Positions 16,125 through 25,901 are shown, counted from the first letter of the stretch. The stretch: 64,000 nt of DNA from Pseudomonas parakoreensis (GCF_021602155.1 NZ_BQHY01000012.1:62001-126000); one strand, 5' to 3'. The notes: generated from the letters alone by a model not told the origin. Program-made: numbers and translations.

Positions 16125-18112
16125 GCAGCCGCTCCTTGCAGGCCGAGGGCTTCACGCACCTTGGCTTTGACCTTGACTCGATAACGCCGATCCAGCGCCG
16201 CCAGCAATCCGCCCAGACCGGTCAGCAGACCGCCGAACCAGATCCAGCGCACGAACGGTTTGACGTGAACCCGCACCGCCCACGCGCCGTTTTCCAGCGG
16301 CTCGCCGAGTGCGACGTAGAGATCGCGAGTGAAACCGGCGTCGATCCCGGCCTCGGTCATCATCGAACTCTGCACGGTGTACAGGCGTTTTTCCGGGTGC
16401 AGCACGCTGACTTCCTTGCCGTCGCGGATCACCCGGATGGTGCCCTTGTCGGAGGTGAAGTTCGGCCCCTCGAAGTGCTTGGCGCCTTCGAAGATGAAGT
16501 GATAGCCGGCCAGGTCCATCGACTCGCCCGGCGCCAGACGCAGGTCGCGTTCGGCACTGTTCTGGCTCGACAGCACTACACCGAGGGCGCACACGGCGAT
16601 GCCCAGGTGCGCGATCTGCATGCCCCAATAGCTGCGGGTCAAGGTTGGCAGGCCTTTGATCAGGCCCTTGTGGCGAGTCTTGTCGAAGATGTCGCGCACA
16701 CCGGCGAGCAGCACCCACGCAGCAAGCAGGAACGTCGCGATCACCGCCCAGTTGAAATCGCCGTAGGCGACACCGGCCACCACGGCCAGTGCAACGCTGC
16801 CCAGCAGCACCGGGGTCAGCATGTTCGCCAGCCACTTCACCGGCGTGTCTTTCCAGCGCACGATCACGCCGACCGCCATCACCAGCATCAGCAACGCCAT
16901 CAGCGGGATGAATAACGCGTTGAAGTACGGCGGGCCGACCGACAGCTTGGCGCCGCTCAAGGCATCGAGAATCAGCGGATACAGGGTGCCGAGCAGGATC
17001 ATCGACGCCGCCACCACCAGCACCAGGTTGTTGCCCAGCAGCAGGGTTTCCCGCGACCACAGGTTGAAGCCGACCTGGCTCTTGACCACTGGCGCGCGCA
17101 ACGCAAACAACGTCAGCGAACCACCGACCACGAACAGCAGGAAGATCAGGATGAACACGCCGCGCTCAGGGTCGGAAGCAAACGCGTGCACCGAGGTCAG
17201 CACGCCGGAACGCACGAGGAAGGTACCGAGCAGGCTCAACGAAAATGCGGCAATCGCCAGCAACACCGTCCAGCTCTTGAACACCCCACGTTTTTCCGTG
17301 ACGGCCAGCGAGTGGATCAACGCGGTGCCGACCAGCCAGGGCATGAACGAGGCGTTTTCCACCGGGTCCCAGAACCACCAGCCGCCCCAGCCGAGTTCGT
17401 AGTAGGCCCACCACGAACCGAGGGTGATGCCGATGCCGAGGAAAGCCCAGGCGACAATCGTCCACGGCCGCGACCAGCGTGCCCACGCGGCGTCGAGACG
17501 ACCACCGAGCAGTGCGGCGATGGCGAAGGCAAACGCTACCGAGAAACCCACATACCCCATATAAAGCATCGGCGGATGCACGATCAGGCCGATGTCTTGC
17601 AGCAGCGGATTGAGGTCACGACCGTCGGCCGGAATCTGCGGCAGGATCCGCGAAAACGGGTTGGAGGTGAGGATCAGAAACATGAGGAAACCGGTGCTGA
17701 TCATGCCCATTACCGCCAGCACGCGAGCGAGCATGACTTGCGGCAACTGCCGGGAAAACACCGATACGGCGAAGGTCCAGCCACCGAGGATCAACGCCCA
17801 CAGCAGCAGCGACCCTTCGTGGGCGCCCCACACCGCGCTGAACTTGTAGTACCACGGCAAGGCGCTGTTGGAGTTCATGGCCACGTAGCCGACGGAAAAG
17901 TCGTCGGTCATGAATGCGTAGGTCAGGCAACCGAAGGCAAACAGCAGGAACGCGAACTGCCCCCACGCCGCCGGCTGGGCCAGGCCCATCCACAGACGGT
18001 CGCCGCGCCACGCACCGAGCAGCGGCACCACGGCCTGCACCAGCGCGAAACACAGCGCCAGAATCATCGCCAGATGGCCGAGCTCGGGAATAAACAGTGC
18101 AGACGTCATCAA
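16121..18112 (-). CDS. ccmF: Haem lyase subunit CcmF
   Basis: The 663-residue membrane protein is the core of the holocytochrome c synthetase. About fifteen membrane segments are visible. The tryptophan-rich haem-handling motif ELGWGGWWFWDPVENASFMP (WWD domain) lies in the first third. A large periplasmic domain occurs near the C-terminus (DLAGYHFIFEGAKHFEGPNF), then a final membrane helix. The length is standard. It directly abuts ccmE. Confidence 0.96.
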   Translation of the reverse strand: MMTSALFIPELGHLAMILALCFALVQAVVPLLGAWRGDRLWMGLAQPAAWGQFAFLLFAFGCLTYAFMTDDFSVGYVAMNSNSALPWYYKFSAVWGAHEGSLLLWALILGGWTFAVSVFSRQLPQVMLARVLAVMGMISTGFLMFLILTSNPFSRILPQIPADGRDLNPLLQDIGLIVHPPMLYMGYVGFSVAFAFAIAALLGGRLDAAWARWSRPWTIVAWAFLGIGITLGSWWAYYELGWGGWWFWDPVENASFMPWLVGTALIHSLAVTEKRGVFKSWTVLLAIAAFSLSLLGTFLVRSGVLTSVHAFASDPERGVFILIFLLFVVGGSLTLFALRAPVVKSQVGFNLWSRETLLLGNNLVLVVAASMILLGTLYPLILDALSGAKLSVGPPYFNALFIPLMALLMLVMAVGVIVRWKDTPVKWLANMLTPVLLGSVALAVVAGVAYGDFNWAVIATFLLAAWVLLAGVRDIFDKTRHKGLIKGLPTLTRSYWGMQIAHLGIAVCALGVVLSSQNSAERDLRLAPGESMDLAGYHFIFEGAKHFEGPNFTSDKGTIRVIRDGKEVSVLHPEKRLYTVQSSMMTEAGIDAGFTRDLYVALGEPLENGAWAVRVHVKPFVRWIWFGGLLTGLGGLLAALDRRYRVKVKAKVREALGLQGAAA

Positions 18113-18568
18113 TCAACCCTCCTTCGCTGGGGTCGGTGCCGATTGACCACTGTCTTTCAGCGCTTTGGTCACTTCCGGCGGCATGTACTTCTCGTCGTGC
18201 TTGGCCAGCACTTCATCGGCCACCACCACGCCGTCGGCGTTGAGTTTGCCCAGGGCGACGATGCCCTGCCCTTCGCGGAACAGATCCGGGAGGATCCCGC
18301 GGTAGGTGATGGTCACGGCTTTGTTGAAGTCGGTGACGACGAATTTGACGTCCAGCGAGTCCGGCGAACGTTGCAGCGAGCCCTTCTCGACCATGCCGCC
18401 GGCGCGGATGCGCGTGTCGTGCGGCGCTTCGCCGTTGGCAATCTGGGTCGGCGTGTAAAACAGGTTGATGTTTTCCTGCAGGGCGCTGAGGGCCAGGCCG
18501 ACGGCAGCGCCGACCCCGACCAGGATCGCCAGAATGAGGGTCAGACGTTTTTTGCGCAGCGGATTCAC
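18113..18568 (-). CDS. ccmE: Haem chaperone CcmE
   Basis: The 151-residue periplasmic chaperone carries haem covalently on a histidine. It has a short basic N-terminus, one membrane anchor, and an OB-fold. The haem-binding site is [16 protein letters not shown], with His124 and Tyr128. I chose the GTG at 18568, which overlaps the ccmD stop. The frame is open further upstream, through ccmD and beyond, but only as a shadow. Confidence 0.95.
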   Translation of the reverse strand: MNPLRKKRLTLILAILVGVGAAVGLALSALQENINLFYTPTQIANGEAPHDTRIRAGGMVEKGSLQRSPDSLDVKFVVTDFNKAVTITYRGILPDLFREGQGIVALGKLNADGVVVADEVLAKHDEKYMPPEVTKALKDSGQSAPTPAKEG

Positions 18569-18741
18569 TTGCCGTTCTCCCGGCGCAGACGACGCGCCTC
18601 TTGTTGCAGATAGCGCTTGCGGGCCGCGATCGGTGCGACCACGTTGAGGATCAGCACCGCCAGACAGATGCCGTAGGCCGACCAGACATACAGGCCGTGG
18701 TGGCCCATGGCGAGAAAGTCGCCAAATGAAGCGAAACTCAT
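18565..18741 (-). CDS. ccmD: Haem exporter protein CcmD
   Basis: The 58-residue single-span membrane protein has the usual pattern [19 protein letters not shown] followed by a basic cytoplasmic tail ([16 protein letters not shown]). It helps release holo-CcmE from CcmABC. The start ATG overlaps the ccmC stop, and its own stop overlaps the ccmE GTG. Confidence 0.93.
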   Translation of the reverse strand: MSFASFGDFLAMGHHGLYVWSAYGICLAVLILNVVAPIAARKRYLQQEARRLRRENGK

Positions 18742-19493
18742 CGCGCGGCCTCCAGGCTGTTCTGCACTTCTTCTTTGACCCAACTGGCGCGCGCTTCGCG
18801 CTTGAGCACTTCAAGGCGCATGCGCAGCAACAGCACGGCACCGAAGAAGCAGTAGAACCCCAGCACCGTCAGCAACAGCGGCAGCCACATTTCAGCGGGC
18901 ATCGCCGGTTTTTCCGTAAGGGTGAAGGTCGCGCCCTGGTGCAGGGTGTTCCACCACTCCACCGAGTACTTGATGATCGGAATGTTGATCACTCCGACAA
19001 TCGCCAGCACCGCGCAGGCCTTGGCGGCGCTGTCGCGATTGCTGATGGCGTTGCCCAGCGCAATCACCCCGAAATACAGGAACAGCAGAATCAGCATCGA
19101 CGTCAGCCGCGCATCCCAGACCCACCACGAGCCCCAGGTCGGCTTGCCCCAGATCGCCCCGGTGACCAGCGCCACGGCGGTCATCCACGCGCCGATCGGC
19201 GCGGCACATTGCAGGGCGACGTCGGCCAGTTTCATCTTCCACACCAGGCCGACCACGCCGCACACCGCCAGCATCACGTAAATCGACTGCGCGAGCATCG
19301 CCGCCGGTACGTGAATATAGATGATGCGGAAGCTGTTGCCCTGCTGATAATCCGGCGGCGCGAAGGCCAGGCCCCAGACCACGCCAATGCTGATCAGCAG
19401 CAACGCTGCGATGCTCAACCACGGCAGGAACTTGCTGCTGATGCCGTAGAACCACTTGGGCGAGCCGAGCTTGTGAAACCAGGTCCAGTTCAT
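18738..19493 (-). CDS. ccmC: Haem exporter protein CcmC
   Basis: The 251-residue membrane protein attaches haem to CcmE. It has six membrane segments and the tryptophan-rich motif [17 protein letters not shown], with conserved histidines in the flanking periplasmic loops. I chose the ATG at 19493 because GGAAACA lies at the right distance upstream. A start 27 bases earlier is in frame but lacks a signal. The gap to ccmB (78 bases) is the largest within the operon. Confidence 0.95.
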   Translation of the reverse strand: MNWTWFHKLGSPKWFYGISSKFLPWLSIAALLLISIGVVWGLAFAPPDYQQGNSFRIIYIHVPAAMLAQSIYVMLAVCGVVGLVWKMKLADVALQCAAPIGAWMTAVALVTGAIWGKPTWGSWWVWDARLTSMLILLFLYFGVIALGNAISNRDSAAKACAVLAIVGVINIPIIKYSVEWWNTLHQGATFTLTEKPAMPAEMWLPLLLTVLGFYCFFGAVLLLRMRLEVLKREARASWVKEEVQNSLEAAR

Positions 19494-19571
19494 ACTGTTT
19501 CCATCACGGGTGCCGCTCATCGGTGTGAGCGGTCTCAGGGTCTTTGCTGGTTAAATTTTAACCAGACCTCA

Positions 19572-20240
19572 TTATTCGCCGACGCTGATCTTCAGGCCAG
19601 CCGCTATTGCAAAAGGTGTCAGGGTGATCGCCAAGGCAGTCAGGCTTCCCAGCCACAGCAGATACCCGGTCGCCGGCATGCCTTGCAAGGCGGCCTGCAA
19701 GGCGCCACTGCCAAGGATCAACACCGGGATGTACAACGGCAGAATCAGCAACGCCAGCAACAGGCCGCCGCGTTTCAGACCGACCGTCAGCGCCGCACCC
19801 ACCGCGCCAAGCAAGCTCAGCACCGGGGTACCCAGCAGTAACGACAACAGCAACACCGGCAGGCAGGCGACCGGCAAACCGAGCATCAACGCCAGCAACG
19901 GCGAGAGCAGAACCAGTGCCAGTCCCGAGAACAGCCAGTGTGCCAGCACCTTGGCCAGCACCAGCAGGGGCAGCGGGTGCGGCGAAAGGACCCACTGTTC
20001 CAGGGAGCCATCTTCGAAATCACTGCGAAACAATCCGTCCAGCGACAGCAGGACCGACAACAGCGCGGCCACCCAGACTAACCCCGGGGACAGGTTTTGC
20101 AAGACTTGAGTTTCCGGGCCGACGGCCAGCGGGAACAATGCGATGACGATGGCGAAGAAAATCAGCGGATTGGCCAGTTCTGCCGGGCGGCGAAACAGCA
20201 GGCGGGACTCACGGGCAACCAGCAGGCCGAACACACTCAT
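19572..20240 (-). CDS. ccmB: Haem exporter protein CcmB
   Basis: The 222-residue permease subunit of the CcmAB ABC module has six hydrophobic segments. It starts with the typical [20 protein letters not shown] cytoplasmic N-terminus, and the [21 protein letters not shown] loop lies between segments two and three. The ATG overlaps the ccmA stop. Confidence 0.95.
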   Translation of the reverse strand: MSVFGLLVARESRLLFRRPAELANPLIFFAIVIALFPLAVGPETQVLQNLSPGLVWVAALLSVLLSLDGLFRSDFEDGSLEQWVLSPHPLPLLVLAKVLAHWLFSGLALVLLSPLLALMLGLPVACLPVLLLSLLLGTPVLSLLGAVGAALTVGLKRGGLLLALLILPLYIPVLILGSGALQAALQGMPATGYLLWLGSLTALAITLTPFAIAAGLKISVGE

Positions 20241-20872
20241 ACTGCCCAGTTCCCCAGATCGATATCGCGATAACCGGCCGGCATCCGGCTCAGCGTGTGG
20301 TGCGTGGTCAGCACCACCAGACCGCCGCGTTCACAGTGCCCGGCCAGGTGCTCTTCAAGTTGCGCCACGCCCTGTTTGTCGAGCGCAGTGAACGGCTCGT
20401 CGAGAATCCACAGCGGCGGGCTGTCCAGATACAGTCGCGCCAGTGCCACGCGGCGTTGCTGACCGGCGGACAGGGTGTGGCAGGGAACATCTTCGAAACC
20501 GCGCAATCCTACGGCAGCCAATGCTTGCCAGATCGCCTCGCGCGCGGCGGGCCGATGCAGGGCGCAGAGCCAGGACAGGTTCTCTTCCGGGGTCAGCAGG
20601 TCCTTGATCCCGGCGGCGTGGCCGATCCACAACAGGTTGCGCGCCAGTTCGCTCGGTTGTGCGGTCAAAGGCTGACCGTTGAGCAGCACCTGACCGCTGG
20701 TCGGCTGCATCAGCCCGGACAACAGGCGCAGCAGGCTGGTCTTGCCGCTGCCGTTGGGGCCGCTGATCTGCACCATATCGCCACTGGCCAGTCTTAATTC
20801 GAGATTTTCGAAGAGCAGCCGCAGGTCTCGCTCGCAGGCAAGGGCAACGGTTTGCAGGACAGGACTGGTCAA
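20237..20872 (-). CDS. ccmA: Haem exporter ATPase CcmA
   Basis: The 211-residue ABC ATPase powers release of holo-CcmE. Walker A is [10 protein letters not shown] (about residues 38-47). The signature is [14 protein letters not shown], and Walker B is PLWILDEPF. It is first of nine tightly spaced ccm genes. The start is uncertain: the best-placed codon is a TTG at 20872 without a clear ribosome site, and no upstream in-frame ATG was found. The 197 bases to the divergent gene must hold both promoters; none was recognised. Confidence 0.92.
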   Translation of the reverse strand: MTSPVLQTVALACERDLRLLFENLELRLASGDMVQISGPNGSGKTSLLRLLSGLMQPTSGQVLLNGQPLTAQPSELARNLLWIGHAAGIKDLLTPEENLSWLCALHRPAAREAIWQALAAVGLRGFEDVPCHTLSAGQQRRVALARLYLDSPPLWILDEPFTALDKQGVAQLEEHLAGHCERGGLVVLTTHHTLSRMPAGYRDIDLGNWAV

Positions 20873-21069
20873 GGGATCACGGGCCTTATACGGTTCAAGT
20901 CGGCTCTGGCGCGGCCGTTAAAGAGATGCAGGATAAATGCAATGACGGTGCGAACCAGAGAGCTGGATCAAACAATTGCTATGTTTTCTGAACGAAGCGC
21001 AAGACGCGCGGCATTATACATGGCGTGCCTTACTCCCAAGAGCGCAATTTCCTCAGGTTGTGTCCGCGT

Positions 21070-22650
21070 ATGACAGGCGAAATGAACATCCTCCCGCTTC
21101 CGCCCACCACCCCGGCGAACACGCGCCCGCTGGTGATGAGCGGTGAGTTGCTCAAGCTGCTGACCCCGGTCGAAGGCTTGATCGGTGCCGGGCAAAGCGC
21201 TCAGGCCGAGGTGTTGTCACTCAAGCAGGCGGATCAGACTTTTCAACTGCTGCTCAAGGTGACCGTCGACGGCGGCCGCCAGACCACCGTGCAAGCCAGC
21301 AGCAACCTGCCGTTGCCGACCGGCACCAACCTGGCGGTTACTCAGCCATCGGCGGGCAATCTGGCGATCACCGTGCAACAGGCGATTGCCAGCAGCGTCG
21401 CCGCCCTCACCCGCATCGATACCGCGCAGTTGCCGGTCGGCACACTGCTGCAAGGCAAGGTGCTGACCTCGCAGACACTGCCGCAAGTGCCGGGGCAGCC
21501 GACGGTGTACCGCTCGCTGGTCAGTCTGCTCAACACCGCGCAACGTGGCGCCACGCTGGACATCGACAGCCCGACGCCGCTGCGCATCGGCACCCTGCTC
21601 TCGGCACTGGTCGAGGATTCGCAAACCCTCAAGTTCGTGCCGCTGAGCAGCCGTCAGGAGCAATTGGCGGTGAGCCAGCAACTGCTCGGCCAGCAGAGTC
21701 GCCAAGGCTCGCTGGACGGTTTGCTCAACGCCTTGCAGAACTTGCCGGCCGACGACGATCAGACCTCGCAGGATCTGCGCGCTGCCGTCGTGCGTCTGCT
21801 TGCCAATCTGCCCGATGTACAGCAGATGAGCAGCGCCAAAGGCGTGGCCCTGGCCCTGGCCAACAGTGGCGCCTTCCTCGAAGCCAAATTGCTGACCGGA
21901 CAGAATCCGGCGCTGGCCCCGGACATGAAGGCCGACCTGCTCAAGCTGATCGCGCAGCTGTCGCCGGGTGTGCCGGGCAATGCCAGTTTCAACGCGATCA
22001 TCGCCGCCAACACCCTGGCGCAAGCGCTGCCGAGTTTCGTGCGCAACGCCCTCGGCACCCTCGGTCAGGTCAGCGCCAAACCCGTGCCGAGCAGTTTCCC
22101 GCTGCCCGACCGCCTGCTGCAAAGCCTGGACGGCGAAGGCGATCTGGAACATCTGCTGCGCCTCGCCGCCGCCGCCGTGTCGCGCCTGCAAAGCCATCAG
22201 TTGTCGAGTCTGGAACAGACCGGGGTCACCGATGACGGCCGCCTGCTCAGCACCTGGCAGCTGGAAATCCCCATGCGTAACCTGCAGGACATCGTGCCGT
22301 TGCAGGTCAAGTTCCAGCGCGAAGAAGCGCCGGAAAGAGAACCGCAACCCAACGAACGCCGCGACGAGCGCGAACCCAGACAACAACTGTGGCGCGTCGA
22401 TCTGGCGTTCGACATGGAGCCGTTGGGGCCGATGCAGATTCAGGCGCAGCTGATTGCCGGCAGCCTGTCGAGTCAGCTCTGGGCCGAACGCCCATACACC
22501 GCCGACCTGATCGAAACCAACCTGTTCGCGCTGCGCCAGCGCCTGCTTGATCGCGGGCTGAACGTCGGTGATCTCGACTGCCACCTCGGCACCCCGCCGC
22601 AAGGCAATCAAACCCGTCTCGAACACCGCTGGGTCGACGAAACCGCATGA
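21070..22650 (+). CDS. FliK-like flagellar hook-length control family protein
   Basis: The 526-residue protein is rich in Gln, Leu, Ala and Ser, with a long low-complexity N-terminal region. A C-terminal Flg_hook-type domain (about residues 430-510) includes LWRVDLAFDMEPLGPMQIQA and LRQRLLDRGLNVGDLDCHLG, the beta-alpha pattern of FliK C-termini. It is distinct from the true fliK at 48287-49681. It overlaps the next gene, which encodes an FlhB C-terminal-like protein. A FliK/FlhB pair outside the main export-gate operon suggests an accessory substrate-switch function, which is inference. The start is uncertain (21070 or 21082). Confidence 0.75.
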   Translation: MTGEMNILPLPPTTPANTRPLVMSGELLKLLTPVEGLIGAGQSAQAEVLSLKQADQTFQLLLKVTVDGGRQTTVQASSNLPLPTGTNLAVTQPSAGNLAITVQQAIASSVAALTRIDTAQLPVGTLLQGKVLTSQTLPQVPGQPTVYRSLVSLLNTAQRGATLDIDSPTPLRIGTLLSALVEDSQTLKFVPLSSRQEQLAVSQQLLGQQSRQGSLDGLLNALQNLPADDDQTSQDLRAAVVRLLANLPDVQQMSSAKGVALALANSGAFLEAKLLTGQNPALAPDMKADLLKLIAQLSPGVPGNASFNAIIAANTLAQALPSFVRNALGTLGQVSAKPVPSSFPLPDRLLQSLDGEGDLEHLLRLAAAAVSRLQSHQLSSLEQTGVTDDGRLLSTWQLEIPMRNLQDIVPLQVKFQREEAPEREPQPNERRDEREPRQQLWRVDLAFDMEPLGPMQIQAQLIAGSLSSQLWAERPYTADLIETNLFALRQRLLDRGLNVGDLDCHLGTPPQGNQTRLEHRWVDETA

Positions 22651-22976
22651 ACGATTCCACTGCTCCACGCCAGGCCATCGCCCTCAAATACGACGGCAAC
22701 CACGCCCCGACCCTCACCGCCAAGGGCGACGAGGAACTGGCCGAAGAAATCCTGCGCATTGCCCGCGACTGTGAAGTGCCGATCTATGAAAACGCCGAGC
22801 TGGTGCGCCTGTTGGCGCGAATGGAGCTGGGCGACAGCATCCCCGAAGAGCTGTACCGCACGATCGCCGAGATCATCGCGTTTGCGTGGAATCTGAAGGG
22901 AAAATTCCCCGAGGGACAGGATCCGGATGCGCCGATGGTCGAGAAGGACATCACCGCACGCGGGGATGATTATTGA
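22647..22976 (+). CDS. FlhB C-terminal-domain-like protein (export switch homologue)
   Basis: The 109-residue soluble protein matches the part of FlhB just after its autocleavage site: AIALKYDGNHAPTLTAKG followed by EEILRIARDCEVPIYENAEL, which parallels FlhB's VALKYDSEKGGAPVLLAKG and following helix. It has no membrane domain and lacks the NPTH motif itself. Such FhlB/FlhB2-type proteins can substitute for the cleaved FlhB fragment in other bacteria. It is coupled to the FliK-like gene by a four-base overlap. Confidence 0.82.
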   Translation: MNDSTAPRQAIALKYDGNHAPTLTAKGDEELAEEILRIARDCEVPIYENAELVRLLARMELGDSIPEELYRTIAEIIAFAWNLKGKFPEGQDPDAPMVEKDITARGDDY

Positions 22977-22986
22977 GCCTTGAAAG

Positions 22987-23068
22987 CAAAAGATCGCAGC
23001 CTTCGGCAGCTCCTACAGGGAAACGCGTTCCAATGCAGGAGCTGCCGCAGGCTGCGATCTTTTGATCT
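22987..23068. repeat. Type A inverted repeat, inside-out arrangement
   Basis: The unit is present with arms in the opposite order: AAAAGATCGCAGCCTTCGGC then AGCTGCCGCAGGCTGCGATC. It sits between the convergent FlhB-like gene and the DUF2802 gene, where it may act as a two-way terminator. Confidence 0.85.
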
Positions 23069-23074
23069 TCAGCT

Positions 23075-23467
23075 TCAGCTTCTGTGCAGCTTGCGCATCA
23101 ACTCCGCCTCAGCCTGGGTCAAGCCACAGGACTGAGTCAGCTCATCGACACTCGCGCCCATGCCCACCAGTTTCGCCGCCTGGGCGAACGACAGGCTCGA
23201 CGGGTCGCGCTGTTCCAGCGCCACAATCTTGTCCGGCAACGGACCGACTACCGAGCGCAGCTCGTGCAGGGCTTCGCCCATGCGCACGTTGCCGTTCTGA
23301 TAGTCGTCGACGCGCTTGGCCAGGTCCTTGATGCGCTGATCACGCAGCGCATCGCCCTGAGCCTGTTGCGCAGCGATTACGCGCTGCGCCTTGATATACG
23401 CCAGAAACATTGCCAGCGTGCCTGCCCAGAACAGAAACAGGACAATGACCGCAACTTCGAGAATCAA
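23075..23467 (-). CDS. DUF2802 membrane-anchored protein
   Basis: The 130-residue protein has one N-terminal membrane segment (residues 2-25), a coiled-coil-like middle (QGDALRDQRIKDLAKRVDDY), and a C-terminal helical DUF2802 segment (MGASVDELTQSCGLTQAEAELM). The start is a TTG immediately after the cheW stop, with GGAG at suitable spacing. It is last in the che/mot gene string, and its homologues are found there in other polar-flagellated gammaproteobacteria. The function is unknown. Confidence 0.8.
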   Translation of the reverse strand: MILEVAVIVLFLFWAGTLAMFLAYIKAQRVIAAQQAQGDALRDQRIKDLAKRVDDYQNGNVRMGEALHELRSVVGPLPDKIVALEQRDPSSLSFAQAAKLVGMGASVDELTQSCGLTQAEAELMRKLHRS

Positions 23468-23953
23468 TCAGATGCTCTCCAGTTCCGACCATTCTTCTTC
23501 GCTCATCATCTTGTCCAGCTCGACCAGGATCAGCAACTCGTTGTTCTTGTTGCACACGCCCTGGATGAACTTGGCCGACTCTTCGTTGCCGACGTTCGGC
23601 GCGGTCTCGATTTCCGACTGACGCAGGTAAACCACTTCGGCCACGCTGTCGACCATGATCCCGACCACTTGCTTGTCGGCTTCGATGATGACGATACGGG
23701 TGTTGTCGCTGATCTCGCCACTGTTCAGGCCGAAGCGCTGACGGGTGTCGATCACGGTGACCACGTTACCGCGCAGGTTGATGATGCCCAGCACGTAGCT
23801 TGGCGCACCCGGTACCGGAGCGATTTCGGTGTAACGCAGGACTTCCTGCACGCGCATCACGTTGATGCCGTAGGTTTCGTTGTCCAGCTTGAAGGTCACC
23901 CATTGCAGGATCGGATCTTCAGAACCTTTTGCATTCGTCGCCTGACTACTCAT
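23468..23953 (-). CDS. cheW: Chemotaxis coupling protein CheW
   Basis: The 161-residue protein is a single CheW SH3-like double barrel (QWVTFKLDNETYGINVMRVQ; ILGIINLRGNVVTVIDTRQR). It bridges chemoreceptors and CheA. It sits 90 bases downstream of the ParP-like gene and is coupled to the DUF2802 gene. Confidence 0.95.
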   Translation of the reverse strand: MSSQATNAKGSEDPILQWVTFKLDNETYGINVMRVQEVLRYTEIAPVPGAPSYVLGIINLRGNVVTVIDTRQRFGLNSGEISDNTRIVIIEADKQVVGIMVDSVAEVVYLRQSEIETAPNVGNEESAKFIQGVCNKNNELLILVELDKMMSEEEWSELESI

Positions 23954-24043
23954 ACCCTGACCCCTCGAAAAAACCGCACTGGGCGGTGTGTGTTCTGTGT
24001 GGAGGCATTGAAAAATGCCATCGCCTGATTGTTATGTCGGCTG

Positions 24044-24994
24044 CTATGTCGATTTATGTAGCGGCTTGTGGCCGCCCATGTGCTTTGCCCCGCCGCTGGC
24101 GATCAACTCGGCCAGCGCGGCTACATCAAGTAATGCACACATGTGCTCTATCACCGTGCCGGCGAGCCATGGCCGCTGACCCCGGTGACTTCTCCATTTG
24201 ATTTCATTCGGATCCAGACGCAACGAACGGCTGACCTGATGCACCGCCAGGCCCCATTCGTAACCTTGTACCGAAATCACGTACTGCAGGCCCTGACGGA
24301 AGTCATCGCGATAGCGATCCGGCATGACCCAACGCGCGGTGTCCAAGACTTTCAGATTGCCGGCCTGGCTCGGCAGAATCCCGAGGAACCATTCCGGCTG
24401 CCCGAACAGCGGCGTCAACTCGTGGCCGGCCAGCGAATAGATCGAGCCCAGGCACACCAGCGGCACCGCCAGCGTCAGCCCGGCGACATCGAACAACAGG
24501 CACTCGAACGCTTCGGCAGCCCAGGCCGGACGGCCATCGGTGTCCACCGGGGGCGGCGTGTTGCTCGGTGGCAGGTGAACTTCCACCACCGGCGGCACCC
24601 GCGTCTGTTCGACGGGTGCCGGCGCAACCGGCGCAGGTTCGGTCACAACCGGCTCCGGCGCGGTTTTCAGCAATTGGGTTTGCAGCAGCGGGGCGAGCGT
24701 CGAAACCGGCGCGCGCGGCGGCTCGGCTTGTTCGATCAGCGCCACCGGCGCCTTGGCGATCGGTGCGGCGGCAGGCGCGACAACCGGGGCGGCAGGTTTG
24801 GCGGCTTTCTGCGCATCACGCGCCTGCTCTTCCAGTACCGCGGCCTGGAACTCGTCCAGCGCCTCAGAGCTTTCGATCACCTCGACCGGCGCCTCGAGTG
24901 GCGGCAACTCGTCAGGAATCTCCTGCAGCAAGCTGTCCAGATAGGACTGCAGCGCCAGTTGCGGCTTCGACGTCAACTTCAGCGGCCGATTCAT
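24044..24994 (-). CDS. CheW-domain protein, ParP-like polar array adaptor
   Basis: The 316-residue protein has about 165 residues of proline/alanine-rich linker followed by a divergent CheW domain (FECLLFDVAGLTLAVPLVCL; GILPSQAGNLKVLDTARWV). The order next to a ParA-like ATPase and CheW matches the ParC/ParP pair that places chemotaxis arrays at the flagellated pole in Vibrio and Pseudomonas. That role is inferred from context; the linker is typical for interaction with ParC or CheA. Confidence 0.8.
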   Translation of the reverse strand: MNRPLKLTSKPQLALQSYLDSLLQEIPDELPPLEAPVEVIESSEALDEFQAAVLEEQARDAQKAAKPAAPVVAPAAAPIAKAPVALIEQAEPPRAPVSTLAPLLQTQLLKTAPEPVVTEPAPVAPAPVEQTRVPPVVEVHLPPSNTPPPVDTDGRPAWAAEAFECLLFDVAGLTLAVPLVCLGSIYSLAGHELTPLFGQPEWFLGILPSQAGNLKVLDTARWVMPDRYRDDFRQGLQYVISVQGYEWGLAVHQVSRSLRLDPNEIKWRSHRGQRPWLAGTVIEHMCALLDVAALAELIASGGAKHMGGHKPLHKST

Positions 24995-25005
24995 ACGCCC
25001 CCCCC

Positions 25006-25096
25006 TGTAGGAGCTGCGGAACGCTGCGATCTTTTGATCTTTTCAGAAGCACCACAAAGCAAGATCAAAAGATCGCAGCCTGCGGCAGCTCCTACA
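25006..25096. repeat. Type A inverted repeat between parC and parP
   Basis: A copy of the palindrome with the arm variant GTAGGAGCTGCGGAACGCTG and a longer 16-base centre. It lies in the 118-base gap between two same-strand chemotaxis genes. Confidence 0.9.
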
Positions 25097-25112
25097 CGAA
25101 GAGAGATCATGC

Positions 25113-25901
25113 TCAGGCCACCTGCGGAACAAGTTGTTGCGCCAGCAGGTGCTTGAGCAGCGCGCGGTACGCCAGCACGCCACGACTCTTGCCGTCGAAC
25201 TGCGAAGGCGTGACCCCGGCCCGGCTGGCGTCGCGCAGACGGGTATCGACCGGGATGTAACCCTGCCAGATTTCTTCGGGGAATTTGTCGCGCAGCACGC
25301 GCAAAGTGCCCAGCGACGCCTGGGTGCGGCGGTCGAACAGGGTTGGCACGATGCTGAACGGCAGCGCCTGTTTGCGCGAGCGGTTGATCATCGCCAGGGT
25401 GTTGACCATACGCTCCAGGCCTTTCACGGCCAGGTGCTCGGTCTGCACCGGGATCACCAGTTGCTGGCTCGCGGCCAGGGCGTTGACCATCAGCACGCCG
25501 AGCAACGGCGGGCTGTCGATGATCGCGTAATCGAAGTCCTGCCACAGCTGCGCCAGACTCTTGGCGATGACCAGGCCCAGACCACTTTGCCCCGGCGACT
25601 GGCGCTCGAGGGTGGCCAGTGCGGTACTCGACGGCAACAGAGAAATGCGTTCGTCGCTGGTCGACAGCAGCAACTGCCCGGGCAAACCCTGCGGCACGCT
25701 GCCCTTGTGCAGAAACAGGTCGTAGTTGCTGTGTTCCAGGCTGTCGGGGTCGTAGCCGAAATAGCTGGTCATCGAGCCGTGCGGGTCGAGATCGACCACA
25801 ACCACGCGCTTGCCCGCCTCCGCCAGCAACCCGGCTAAAGCGATGGAAGATGTGGTTTTACCGACACCACCCTTTTGATTGGCGACTGCCCAGACTCTCA
25901 T
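25113..25901 (-). CDS. ParA-family ATPase (ParC-like chemotaxis array positioning)
   Basis: The 262-residue protein has a deviant Walker A KGGVGKTTSS (residues 10-19), VVVVDLDPHGSM, and the ATPase segment YAIIDSPPLLGV. It resembles Soj/ParA, but here there is no parB or parS, and the neighbours are motC/motD and CheW-type genes. A role in segregating the polar chemotaxis array (ParC) rather than the chromosome is therefore more likely. Confidence 0.88.
   Translation of the reverse strand: MRVWAVANQKGGVGKTTSSIALAGLLAEAGKRVVVVDLDPHGSMTSYFGYDPDSLEHSNYDLFLHKGSVPQGLPGQLLLSTSDERISLLPSSTALATLERQSPGQSGLGLVIAKSLAQLWQDFDYAIIDSPPLLGVLMVNALAASQQLVIPVQTEHLAVKGLERMVNTLAMINRSRKQALPFSIVPTLFDRRTQASLGTLRVLRDKFPEEIWQGYIPVDTRLRDASRAGVTPSQFDGKSRGVLAYRALLKHLLAQQLVPQVA

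Noticed and set aside
25113-25901. Chromosome-partitioning ParA
   Set aside because: The sequence is ParA-like, but no parB or parS is present and the gene lies between motD and CheW-type genes, so the chemotaxis-array role is preferred.
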